The position numbers and the translations under genes are program-made. Shown piece by piece: positions 25,404 through 33,719 of a DNA stretch of 64,000 nt. Origin of the DNA: JAFGLZ01 sp964622545 (GTDB taxonomy: Bacteria > Planctomycetota > Phycisphaerae > UBA1845 > JAFGLZ01); the NCBI GenBank assembly GCA_964622545.1, contig CAZUQM010000005.1, positions 182,975-246,974 on the forward strand, given 5' to 3'. The number at the start of each line of letters is the position of its first letter. The first letter of the stretch is position 1. Under the pieces are notes generated by a model. That model saw only the letters and a program-made list of their open reading frames with translations. It searched no databases and was not told where the DNA came from.

Positions 25404-27146
25404 CTACTTGCCTTGGAGCTTGGCCGGGAACGATGCGATCGGCGAGGTCTCCGGGGCGTTCTTGGCCGCCTTGATCAGGTTCGGTAGACCGAACTTCTCC
25501 AGACCGCTGTAGTACTCCAGGTAACCCAGCAGAAATCGCAAGCGGTAGTTTTCTTGCTTCTCCAGGCGCTCTTCCAGATCGGCCCGGCGAATCATCAGGA
25601 TGTCCCCGTGGCCGAGGAACGCCCTGAGATCGATCTTGAACTTCGCCAGGTCGGGGAAGCGCTTGAGGCCTTCCTCGAGGCTCTGGACGGCGGCGAGGTA
25701 GTCGCCGGCGCCGATCAGCGCGTGGCCTCGACCGATCCAGATCAGCGGATTGGCCGGATCGGCCGCTCGAGCCGTGTCGTAGGACGCAACGGCGTCGTAG
25801 TAGCGCCCGGCGGCCAGCTCCTTCTCGGCCTTGGAGAAGGCACGATCGGAGAAGCTCTTGGATGATCCCGCGAAGCTCTTGATGGGCTTCTGGAGCAGGA
25901 GCACAAGTTCCTCGTCGTTCACGGCCGGGGCGAGCGGTTCGCGAGCGGGCGGTGGTTGTTGGGCCTCGTCCTGGCCGGGAGCGCCCTGCTCCTCATCGGC
26001 CTGGGGCCCCCTCTCGGCGCCCGGGGCGGCCGCCGCAGGACCGGGCGCCTCTGCCTTGTCGGTCTGGGCGGCCGTGCTCAGCGAGGCGGCGCGCCGCATC
26101 ATTCGGAACATATCCCCCTCGGGCCGGACCTCGTTGGGTCTGTAGCTGACGGAGGATCTGTCGGCGGCCATCTCCCTCTGCCGGCGCGTGGGCTCACCGA
26201 CGCGTCGCTGCGTGCTGAACGGCAGCGGCTTCTCGTCCTCGACCTCTCGGCGAGGGGTGAGCGTACGTGCATCTGTGCGGGCGGGGGCGTCGGGCGGATG
26301 GCGGTCCTTGCCGAGAAGTCGATCCATCGCGGACCCCTCGGGCAAGACGTCCGAGCTCGGCGGGGCTTCTCGATCCTCGGGGACACCCTCATGCGGACGT
26401 TCGATGAGGCCGGGCCTCTGACGCGGGTCTCGGATTCGCAATGAGCGCGATCGGCTGGACTCGAGGACGCCGGGTCTGATCTGACTTCGCTCGGCCGCCT
26501 CGTCTGTCGGGTCGGGTGGGACCCCAAACAACGCGCTGCGGCGAACAGGGTCGCTGTAGCCTGTGGGCGTGTCTGAGGCGTCCTGGCTCGGTCGGAGTCC
26601 GGGCAGGTTGCTATACCGTTGCAGACGGATCTGGCGGCTGTAGGGTTGGTCCGTCATGGACGGGTCGGCGAAGCGATCGGCCGGGAGGTGGATGTAGTCT
26701 CGCCCCGGCCGACTCACGCCGGTCGGTTGGAAGCCCACAGCATGACCGCCGGCGCTGATGACGGTGTTCGTCCTGGAGTAGAAGGGGACCGGCCGCGACG
26801 GCTGGTAGTCGCGACGGTAGGCCTGGGGGCTTACGGAGTCGCGACGGAAGCCGTCGAGGGCCGTTGTGCCCAGGTTGACGCCTTGGAAGTCGGTGGTGCC
26901 GAGCCCGAACGAGGTCGGAGACGAGATGGTACTGAATCCCCGGAATTGCTTGCCTCGGCCGACGTTGCCCTCGACGATCTGGTTGCCGTAGGGTCCGGTG
27001 GATCGGCTGAACCGATCGTTTTGCCCACCACTGCCGACGCGGAGCGAGGCGTCGTTGGCCCGACCGTCCTCGACGCGACCGAGTTGGGCCTCCGCGGACG
27101 CAACGAGCAGGCCCGCGATCAGGCATGTCATCGCTCTGGTCATCAT
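25404..27146 (-). CDS. Exported TPR protein with long disordered region
   Basis: A 580-residue protein with a signal peptide (MMTRAMTCLIAGLLVASAEAQ). Residues 25-400 are rich in Arg, Ser, Pro, Asp and Gln and look disordered. Residues 420-575 contain TPR-like helices (AFSKAEKELAAGRYYDAVASYDTARAADPANPLIWIGRGHALIGAGDYLAAVQSLEEGL). No enzymatic motif. GGGAGG lies 6 nt before the ATG and a strong promoter 137 bp upstream, so it has its own transcript despite following the LPP20/CsgG genes on the same strand. It could be a scaffold for an envelope assembly together with those genes; this is inferred from position only. Confidence 0.7.
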   Translation of the reverse strand: MMTRAMTCLIAGLLVASAEAQLGRVEDGRANDASLRVGSGGQNDRFSRSTGPYGNQIVEGNVGRGKQFRGFSTISSPTSFGLGTTDFQGVNLGTTALDGFRRDSVSPQAYRRDYQPSRPVPFYSRTNTVISAGGHAVGFQPTGVSRPGRDYIHLPADRFADPSMTDQPYSRQIRLQRYSNLPGLRPSQDASDTPTGYSDPVRRSALFGVPPDPTDEAAERSQIRPGVLESSRSRSLRIRDPRQRPGLIERPHEGVPEDREAPPSSDVLPEGSAMDRLLGKDRHPPDAPARTDARTLTPRREVEDEKPLPFSTQRRVGEPTRRQREMAADRSSVSYRPNEVRPEGDMFRMMRRAASLSTAAQTDKAEAPGPAAAAPGAERGPQADEEQGAPGQDEAQQPPPAREPLAPAVNDEELVLLLQKPIKSFAGSSKSFSDRAFSKAEKELAAGRYYDAVASYDTARAADPANPLIWIGRGHALIGAGDYLAAVQSLEEGLKRFPDLAKFKIDLRAFLGHGDILMIRRADLEERLEKQENYRLRFLLGYLEYYSGLEKFGLPNLIKAAKNAPETSPIASFPAKLQGK

Positions 27147-27282
27147 GTCGTGCCTCCCCGACGGGTTGGGATTACCGAGCGGACGCTTCGGCTAGAATGC
27201 CTATCGACACCGCCCGGGTTTCGCTTCAAGCGATCCACGGACCGCGTCGAGACCCCGTCATGTTGGACACATCCCACAACCA

Positions 27283-27311
27283 ATTATAGGACCAGTCTTT
27301 AGCATCGCCAA
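27283..27311 (-). promoter_or_regulatory. Candidate promoter of the TPR gene
   Basis: On the minus strand, TTGGCG (27306-27311) and a perfect TATAAT (27283-27288) are spaced by 17 nt. A long leader of about 130 nt follows before the ATG at 27146. Confidence 0.55.
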
Positions 27312-27403
27312 ACACTTACTTCGCACTCCATCCAAGGTACGACCGTCGTCCAGCCCCAGTTCCTTAGATGAGCCTGCCGGGCAAAGGTGCCTCCTGGACC
27401 TAC

Positions 27404-27438
27404 AAAAAGGACCGCCAACCCCCTCGGGAGCCGGCGGC
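27404..27438 (-). terminator. Rho-independent terminator of the LPP20-repeat gene
   Basis: The minus strand has CCGCCGGCTCCC paired with GGGGGTTGGCGG (a 12-bp stem with wobble pairs), followed by TCCTTTTTG. It lies 36 bp past the stop at 27475 and before the TPR promoter. Confidence 0.7.
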
Positions 27439-27474
27439 CCGTATCGCCACCTGGATGTCGTTTCGCTGCCGGAC

Positions 27475-28788
27475 CTAGCCGGAGGTGTGCCTCATGGCGA
27501 TCCGCATCTCCTGGTGAATCACCGTCCAAACGTTCGTAGAAGGAATGGCCACCGTCACCTCGACGGTGCCGTCATCGTTGAAGCGCGTCGACTCGACGCT
27601 GGCACCGACGAGCACGGCCTGGACCTGCGAGCGGATCTCGTCGCGCTCGGTCACGAAGTCGCGGACCGTGGTGTTGCTGTCGATCTGGAGTCCCCAGATC
27701 TGCTCGGCGAGCTTCCGCTTGGCGTCGAGCTCGGCGGCGCGGGCGGCCTTGAGCTTGCCCTGCGGCGTGTTGACGGCGGGGTCGGTCCCCTGGCCGGTGG
27801 CTCGGATCACGCGGTCCCAATCGGGAACGTTGATCTCGACGGCCACCTGCTTGACGAACTGGGGAGCGACGGTGCCCATGCCGGTGGCCTCGAACTTATC
27901 CTTGATCTGCCTGCGGAGGACCTGGGAAAAGTCGACGGCCTGAAGCCGATTGCCCTGCCAGCTCCGCGTGCTGATCATCTTGACGGTCTCGATGACCCAC
28001 TCGACGGGGACCTCGACGGTGACCTCGGCGATGAGCTCGTCGTCGTGGTAGTACTCACGGACGACGCGGGCGCCGCGAAGCTGCCCTTGTGCGATGGCGT
28101 TGATCTGGTCGGACTCGGTGACGAAGTCGCGGACGAGGGTGCGGCTATCGATCCGCAGGCCCTTAATCCGCTCGAGCAGTTGGCGCTTGGCGTCGAGCTC
28201 GGCCGCTCGCTTGGCCATGAGCCTCTGGTTGACGGGGATCTTCCGCCAGATCGCGGGGATCGGCGGGCGCGGAGGCGTGGGCGGCCCGCCAAGCTGTTCG
28301 GCGACCCCCTCGGGCAGATCGGGCGGCAGGTCGGGCCTGGGCGCGCCCATGCCGACGACGCGGATCTTGTCCTTCTTGATGCGCTGGGTCATCTGCTCGA
28401 AGTCGGTCGCTTTGATGGTGCTACCCTTGTAGTGCCTCGTATGGATCTGCTTGAGGGTGGTAATGATCGAGGCGACGGTGACCTCGGCCTCGACCTCGCA
28501 GGATCCGTCATCGTACCATCGGGGCTTTCCGAGCCGCACGCCCCGGATGAACGTATCGACGTCGGAACGGATCTGGTCCGACTCGGTCACGAAGTCCTTC
28601 ACATAGGTGGTCGAGTTGATCTGCAAGCCGTTGACGCACTCGGCGAGCTTTCGGTAGGCGTCGGCCTCGGCGGCGCGCTTGGCCAGCAGCTTGTTCTGTG
28701 CATCGGAAATCTCGGCGTGAACCGGTATGACGACGCCGGCTACCGATACGGCAGCGATCCATCCGACAAGCCAGGTTCTCATCCTCAT
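27475..28788 (-). CDS. Exported protein with three LPP20/FlgT-like repeats
   Basis: A 437-residue protein with a signal peptide ending PVHA. It contains three copies of a roughly 75-100-residue unit, each starting with an alanine/arginine-rich helix and a beta strand: AKRAAEADAYRKLAECVNGLQI, AKRAAELDAKRQLLERIKGLRI and ARAAELDAKRKLAEQIWGLQI, each followed by DSxTxVxDFVTExDxI. This is the pattern of LPP20-type domains, also found in the N-terminal part of the flagellar protein FlgT. The repeats are about half identical to one another. ATG 28788 is preferred (AGGAG 8 nt upstream); a GTG sits one codon before it. It lies downstream of two CsgG-like genes on the same strand and has its own terminator. 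Confidence 0.78.
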   Translation of the reverse strand: MRMRTWLVGWIAAVSVAGVVIPVHAEISDAQNKLLAKRAAEADAYRKLAECVNGLQINSTTYVKDFVTESDQIRSDVDTFIRGVRLGKPRWYDDGSCEVEAEVTVASIITTLKQIHTRHYKGSTIKATDFEQMTQRIKKDKIRVVGMGAPRPDLPPDLPEGVAEQLGGPPTPPRPPIPAIWRKIPVNQRLMAKRAAELDAKRQLLERIKGLRIDSRTLVRDFVTESDQINAIAQGQLRGARVVREYYHDDELIAEVTVEVPVEWVIETVKMISTRSWQGNRLQAVDFSQVLRRQIKDKFEATGMGTVAPQFVKQVAVEINVPDWDRVIRATGQGTDPAVNTPQGKLKAARAAELDAKRKLAEQIWGLQIDSNTTVRDFVTERDEIRSQVQAVLVGASVESTRFNDDGTVEVTVAIPSTNVWTVIHQEMRIAMRHTSG

Positions 28789-28950
28789 CACTGAATCTCC
28801 TTAGCCACGACGACCGGTATCTTCGGGTTGTCTGATCGCACGTCGTTCGGACGGGGCCTTCCCGTCCATGTCATCAGAAAGACACGATGCACGAGCTGTT
28901 GGTTAGGGGCGTTTTCGTCCTTCGGCTTCCGCAGGGCTGGCCCCAAGGCG

Positions 28951-29997
28951 CTAGCCGCCCGCCGATGAGTGTGCCTTGACACGGACCATGCCCGCCTCAG
29001 CGCCGGGCGCGTCCAGACGGACCGCGGTGCGATAGGCATCGAGGGCCTTGCTGTAATCGCCCTTGGCCTCGTAGGCGACGCCCTTGCCGAACGCGGCATA
29101 CTTGTCGCCGCCCTCGCTTGACGCGATGGCCTGGTCAAACATCCGGATGGCCTCGTCGTACTCACCCGCCGAGAGGAAGCGCACCCCTGCCTTGCAGGCG
29201 TCGTTACCACTCGATTCGACGGTGACTACCTCGTCGATCGAGATGGGGAAGAATTGACCGATAAACTTCCGGACTTCCTTCTCGACGAGTTCGCCGATGA
29301 TCTTGTCCCGCGGGGTCAGCTCGGCCTCGGTCTTGCTGGAGCCGAAGAACGCACTCGTTTCGGTCTTGTCGGTCTTACGCAACGTGGGACTGACGTGGTC
29401 GATGAGGACCTTGGCGTTGGCCGCGTCGAGCAGTCGGAAGTGACATTGGACGGTGATGTTCCGCGTGACCTTCTCGACCTCCTCGGTGTCGACGCTCCCC
29501 CATCCGCCGCGGGCCCAAGCGCCGACGCTGGCGGCGCTGAGGGTTCGTCCTTTGCCGGTGTGCTTCTCGACCTTGACCTTGATCGAACTGGCGATCATGC
29601 CCTGGACGCCGAGGAGCTTGCTGGCCTCGGCCGCACGTGCCCCGCTGATAAGACCGGACAGGGCGAGGTCCTTTTCGGCCATGACCTTCTTGAGGTTCTG
29701 GCGATCGACCACCGTGAGCTTGCGCTCGGCGCCGCTCCTGGCGGCCTGATCGAGCAGACCGGAGATCATGTTGGCCGCGAGCTCCGACCACTTCTTCTCG
29801 GCGTCGTCGGTCGTCTCGGCGTCGAGCACGGCCACGCGCTCGAGGCCCCGGGGCAGGTCCATGGTGGGCTGCACCGTGTAGCGTACGTTGACCTGCGCGA
29901 CCTCACCGCCTCCACCGCCACTTTTGCAGCCGGTTGCAGCAAGCGAGGCGAGCATCAGCCCGCAACCCATTACCATCACCCAATTCCGGCCCGTCAT
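28951..29997 (-). CDS. CsgG-like lipoprotein with C-terminal TPR
   Basis: A 348-residue protein with a lipobox LAATGC (Cys24). The CsgG-like part follows: LERVAVLDAETTDDAEKKWSELAANMISGLLDQA, LTVVDRQNLKKVMAEKDLALSG, ASKLLGVQGMIASSIKV and TVQCHFRLLDAANAKVLIDH. The last 90 residues hold TPR-like helices (AGVRFLSAGEYDEAIRMFDQAI, AAFGKGVAYEAKGDYSKALDAYRTAV). CsgG-type proteins form outer-membrane pores or periplasmic rings; whether this one does is unknown. A paralogue lies directly upstream at 30348-31427, more than half identical in the core. A TTGACC/GATAAT promoter lies 178 bp upstream, so it can be expressed on its own. Confidence 0.8.
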   Translation of the reverse strand: MTGRNWVMVMGCGLMLASLAATGCKSGGGGGEVAQVNVRYTVQPTMDLPRGLERVAVLDAETTDDAEKKWSELAANMISGLLDQAARSGAERKLTVVDRQNLKKVMAEKDLALSGLISGARAAEASKLLGVQGMIASSIKVKVEKHTGKGRTLSAASVGAWARGGWGSVDTEEVEKVTRNITVQCHFRLLDAANAKVLIDHVSPTLRKTDKTETSAFFGSSKTEAELTPRDKIIGELVEKEVRKFIGQFFPISIDEVVTVESSGNDACKAGVRFLSAGEYDEAIRMFDQAIASSEGGDKYAAFGKGVAYEAKGDYSKALDAYRTAVRLDAPGAEAGMVRVKAHSSAGG

Positions 29998-30174
29998 CGT
30001 AGACTCCTTTCTCGAACGTCGGTCTGGTACGGGTAACTCGAATTCGATGCTTCTTACATGGCCTGGATGTGCAGCGACGACCTCGGGAACTCGACCTTTT
30101 TGTCTGGCCTTTGTGTTTCTCCCGGGGTCAGGGCTCTCCCACCGGTCGTGCCGAACGGCCGCTGATCAGACAGC

Positions 30175-30202
30175 ATTATCCGTCGGGTCCGGCGTGGGTC
30201 AA
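30175..30202 (-). promoter_or_regulatory. Candidate promoter of the first CsgG-like gene
   Basis: On the minus strand, TTGACC (30197-30202) and GATAAT (30175-30180) are spaced by 16 nt. The rest of the 350-bp gap between the two CsgG-like genes shows no gene. Confidence 0.45.
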
Positions 30203-30347
30203 GCGCGCCGAGGCAACTTTTCGGCGGCCCAGCGGGCAGGCTCTGACGAGGACGATCGGAAAGTTGGACCCGCAAGGACGACCCACGGGCACGGTGCGGA
30301 CCGCGGCAGCATCGGACGACGAGGCTCCGGCCTTTAGCGATTGGGCC

Positions 30348-31427
30348 TCAAGAAGAAGGCGAGGGTTCCTCCCGGCGTTGCTCGTCTCTGGCCCGCTGCC
30401 GCTCTAGGTGATCGTTGACCCGTTTGACGGCCTGGGCGGCGGCGTCCACGTCCTCGCGGAGGGCCACGCGGTAATGCTTTAGGGCCTTGTCGTACTCGCC
30501 CTTGGCCTCGTAGGCCACGCCCATGCACATGCTGGCGTGCTTGTCGCCGTCGTCATCGTCGGCGATGGCCTTCTCGAACAACCGGATGGCCTCGTCGAAC
30601 TCGCGGACGCGCATCATCCGGACGCCGGCCTCGCAGTCATCGTTGCCGCTGGATTTGACATGGACGGTGTAGGTCAGATTGACCGGGAAGAACCGTCCGA
30701 TGAACTTCCGCACCTCGGCCTCGACAAGCTCGCCGATGATCTGATCGCGGGGGGTGAGCTCGGCCTCGGTCTTGGTGGAGCCCCAGAAGGGCCTGGGCTT
30801 GCTCTCATCGGTCTTGGATAGGATCGGACTGACATGGTCGACAAGCACCTTGGCGTTGGCGGCGTCGAGCAGGCGGAACTTGCATTGGACGGTGATGTGG
30901 CGACTGACAGTGCCCACCTGCTTGGTGCGAATGGGACTGCCTCCGCCGCGAAAGCCCCGCCGGAAGGAATCGATGTTGAGGCCGCTAATGGTGCGACGGG
31001 CGCCGCGACGCTTCTCGACCTTCACCTTGATCGAGCTGGCAATGATGCCCTGGACGCCGAGAATCTTGCTGGCCTCGGCCGCCCGAGCCCCGCTAATGAG
31101 ACCGGATAGGGCGAGATCCTTTTCGGCCATCACCTTCTTGAGATTCTGGCGGTCGACCACGGTGAGCTTGTTCGTGCCCTGTCGAGCCGCCTCGTCGAGG
31201 AGACCGGCGATCATGTTGGCTGCGATCTGCGACCACTTCTTCTCGGCGTCGTTGGTCGTCTCGGCGTCGAGCACGGCCACGCGCTCGAGGCCTCGGGGCA
31301 GCTCGGTAGTCGGCTCGGCCTGGTAGGAGATCGTAATGTTGGCCTCCTCGTCGGCAACGGCCTCGACGGCGAGACCGGTTGCGACGACGACCAACACGGC
31401 GGAGAACTGTCGTCTGTTCGGATTCAT
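30348..31427 (-). CDS. CsgG-like exported protein with C-terminal TPR (paralogue)
   Basis: A 359-residue paralogue of 28951-29997. It shares LPRGLERVAVLDAETT, the KLTVVDRQNLKKVMAEKDLALSGLISGARAAEASK segment almost unchanged, and the TPR tail (GVAYEAKGEYDKALKHYRVAL). Unlike its relative it has no lipobox; its leader is NRRQFSAVLVVVATGLAVEAVADE, which could be a Sec or weak Tat signal. Thus one copy is membrane-anchored and one is soluble or differently attached, as expected if they form a mixed complex. ATG 31427 follows GGGGG at 8 nt; an ATG at 31448 is possible. The C-terminus is highly charged. Confidence 0.78.
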   Translation of the reverse strand: MNPNRRQFSAVLVVVATGLAVEAVADEEANITISYQAEPTTELPRGLERVAVLDAETTNDAEKKWSQIAANMIAGLLDEAARQGTNKLTVVDRQNLKKVMAEKDLALSGLISGARAAEASKILGVQGIIASSIKVKVEKRRGARRTISGLNIDSFRRGFRGGGSPIRTKQVGTVSRHITVQCKFRLLDAANAKVLVDHVSPILSKTDESKPRPFWGSTKTEAELTPRDQIIGELVEAEVRKFIGRFFPVNLTYTVHVKSSGNDDCEAGVRMMRVREFDEAIRLFEKAIADDDDGDKHASMCMGVAYEAKGEYDKALKHYRVALREDVDAAAQAVKRVNDHLERQRARDEQRREEPSPSS

Positions 31428-31629
31428 AGCGCGAACCCCCTTCGTCATCTCGGTCAACATGTGAGCGCCTCGTCGAGTTGGATGCCTGCATGGCCATGCC
31501 CCGGTGCGTGACCGCCGTTTTCCCAGGGCGCGGGCCGGCATCATCAACCAGACCAGCACGATCCGTCCATTGTTAGGGCTCAGGCGGTCAGAATCCAGGG
31601 AGGCGGCGATGGGGCCGGCGGGAGCGTGC

Positions 31630-33438
31630 TCAGAGGGAGGGGAACGCTGGCGGCGCGCGGAGCACGACCTGCTCATCGATCGGGGGCGGCGCGAAGGGCA
31701 CGAACTCTAACTCATGCCATGCCAGCCAGTGAAGTGATTCGTGCTCGAGCGGGACGTCGAAGCGGAACATCGCCTCGGCCGGCCGGCCGTCGGCGGTGAG
31801 CCCGGTGACCTCCACCGTCATCCCGGTCAGCTCGATGCGATCGCCGACAACCAGGGGATGCTCCTCGTTGCGGAAGAGCTGGTCGAAGACCCAGGCCATG
31901 AAGCCGTCGCCGGGTCGGATGGACAGGGTGTGAGCGTCGAGGCGGCGGATGGTTACGCTCGGCAGGGCCGGGGCGAGGACGCGGACGTGCTCGGGGACGG
32001 GGAACCCCTCGAGCTCGCTGATCACAGCGGTGTAGCCGGCATGGAGGGCGCTCGGGGCGTTGACGATGACGAGAGTTTGATCCTCGACGGCCTCCGGCAG
32101 GGGCAAGGGCACGTGGATCTGCTCTTGAAGCCTGGTCGAGCCCATCGGCAAGGCGGCGCGGACGGCCATGAAGACCGGCGCGATCACGAGATGCACGACG
32201 ACGAACAGCACGCCCAGGACCTTGGCGGGGATCCGCCACGCTCGCGTGGACGATCGGTCGGGCGCCTGTGAGAAGACGGTCACGAGGAACTGGGCGAGCA
32301 GGCCCATGGCGCCCAGGCCCACAAAGAAGAGCAGGCGATCGGCCGGAAACGTCGCGCAGATCGGCACGACGGCGAGCACCATGCCCGCCGCCCAGAAACG
32401 CGCCACGCGGTCGCGGCGGAGCAGTGGAATGAGGAGTAACGCAAGGAGGATGACGAACGCCGCGGCGACGAGGGCCCAGACCGCCCTGCCCCATGCCGAG
32501 ATGAAGATCGTGAGCTCGCCTGGCGGGCCCGCCCACTGGGCAAGGAGGAGTGTCGGGACGCGCTGGAGGAGGAGCCGGACGAAGCGCGCCGGCTCGGTCA
32601 GGGGATCGACGTAGAGGCCCAGATCACTCACCCCGTAGCCGAGCTGGTGCCAGGTCAGTCGCCAGGCGATCACGATGCCCGCGTAGAGGACGAAGACGCC
32701 TGCGCGGTGCGACGGGCGACCGCGATCGATGAAGAGGACGTGGGCGATGACATACGCGCCCGTTGCGATGCCCGCCTCGGCCGAAAGGAGGCTAATCACG
32801 AAGAGCGTCGGTGCGACGATCGCGCCGAGCCGCCATCCGTCGCGTCGCCAGCGGTCGTGTGCGATCAGCGCGCTCAGGCCGAAGAACGTAGCCAGCAGGG
32901 CATTCCGATTGGCCAGCCATCCGACGGGCCCGCCGTGGGCGTCGTCGATCGCATACAGCAGCGCGGCCAGGCCGGCCACGACGGTGGGGCCCATCGTCCG
33001 ACGGTAGAGCATCGCGGCCGCGGCGACGATCGCGACGTACCAGAGAATGCTGTGGGCATGCATGAGCCAGGCTTGATCGGGCCAAAGCTGGTAGTCGAGC
33101 CAGTGGGTGGCCACGGTGACGGGCCGAAGGAACTGCGCGCGGATCTCGGGATAGGTCCACCACGGAAGGAGTCCGGCGTCCATGGCCAGGCGGGTCCGGT
33201 CGGCATCGCCATCGAAGAAGCGGAACATATCGAGGGGCGAGTGGCTGAAGCCGGGCACGGCCCGCCAGCCCTTGAAGACGAGACGGTGGTAGTAGTCGTC
33301 GACATGCCAGCCGATGCCGAGCGAGGGGAGCGCCAGGGCCGCGGCCAGCAAGACGAGGGCGATCGGCCAGCGACGGTGCGTGAGGAGTCGGGCGAGGCGG
33401 TCGCTCGTAGGCATGGCGGTCGTGCTGTCGTTCGGCAT
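31630..33438 (-). CDS. Polytopic membrane protein, possible GT-C-type glycosyltransferase
   Basis: A 602-residue protein with about ten to twelve predicted membrane segments (for example WPIALVLLAAALALPSLGIGW, ILWYVAIVAAAAMLYR, AVWALVAAAFVILLALLLIPLL) and a soluble C-terminal domain of about 170 residues. The first outside loop starts HVDDYYHRL, an acidic pair at the place where GT-C glycosyltransferases such as ArnT and PMT keep catalytic Asp residues. No closer family is recognised. ATG 33438 has only a weak Shine-Dalgarno. It lies between the CsgG-like locus and the PEP-CTERM polyprotein, divergent from the latter, with a 281-bp gap. Function otherwise open. Confidence 0.65.
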   Translation of the reverse strand: MPNDSTTAMPTSDRLARLLTHRRWPIALVLLAAALALPSLGIGWHVDDYYHRLVFKGWRAVPGFSHSPLDMFRFFDGDADRTRLAMDAGLLPWWTYPEIRAQFLRPVTVATHWLDYQLWPDQAWLMHAHSILWYVAIVAAAAMLYRRTMGPTVVAGLAALLYAIDDAHGGPVGWLANRNALLATFFGLSALIAHDRWRRDGWRLGAIVAPTLFVISLLSAEAGIATGAYVIAHVLFIDRGRPSHRAGVFVLYAGIVIAWRLTWHQLGYGVSDLGLYVDPLTEPARFVRLLLQRVPTLLLAQWAGPPGELTIFISAWGRAVWALVAAAFVILLALLLIPLLRRDRVARFWAAGMVLAVVPICATFPADRLLFFVGLGAMGLLAQFLVTVFSQAPDRSSTRAWRIPAKVLGVLFVVVHLVIAPVFMAVRAALPMGSTRLQEQIHVPLPLPEAVEDQTLVIVNAPSALHAGYTAVISELEGFPVPEHVRVLAPALPSVTIRRLDAHTLSIRPGDGFMAWVFDQLFRNEEHPLVVGDRIELTGMTVEVTGLTADGRPAEAMFRFDVPLEHESLHWLAWHELEFVPFAPPPIDEQVVLRAPPAFPSL

Positions 33439-33719
33439 AGGCCCGTCTCGTCGACCGGTTGGGCGGATCCCAGTGCCCGCCGGGTTTCGGAAGAGGATCA
33501 TACGGCATTTGGAGCTCGGGCAACACGACCGGCCTCAGTCCAGTGAATGGGGAGCGTTTTCAAAGATCACGCGAATTACGCATTGACCCTCGGAAACCTC
33601 GATGCCTATCACTGGACGATTGCTCTGCCAGAATTGGCCTATCTTGTTGGCGCTCGGCGCGGGTTTGCCGTTTTTCCCGACACATCGAGTCGCACTAGAC
33701 GGAGGGAGGCACCATCACG

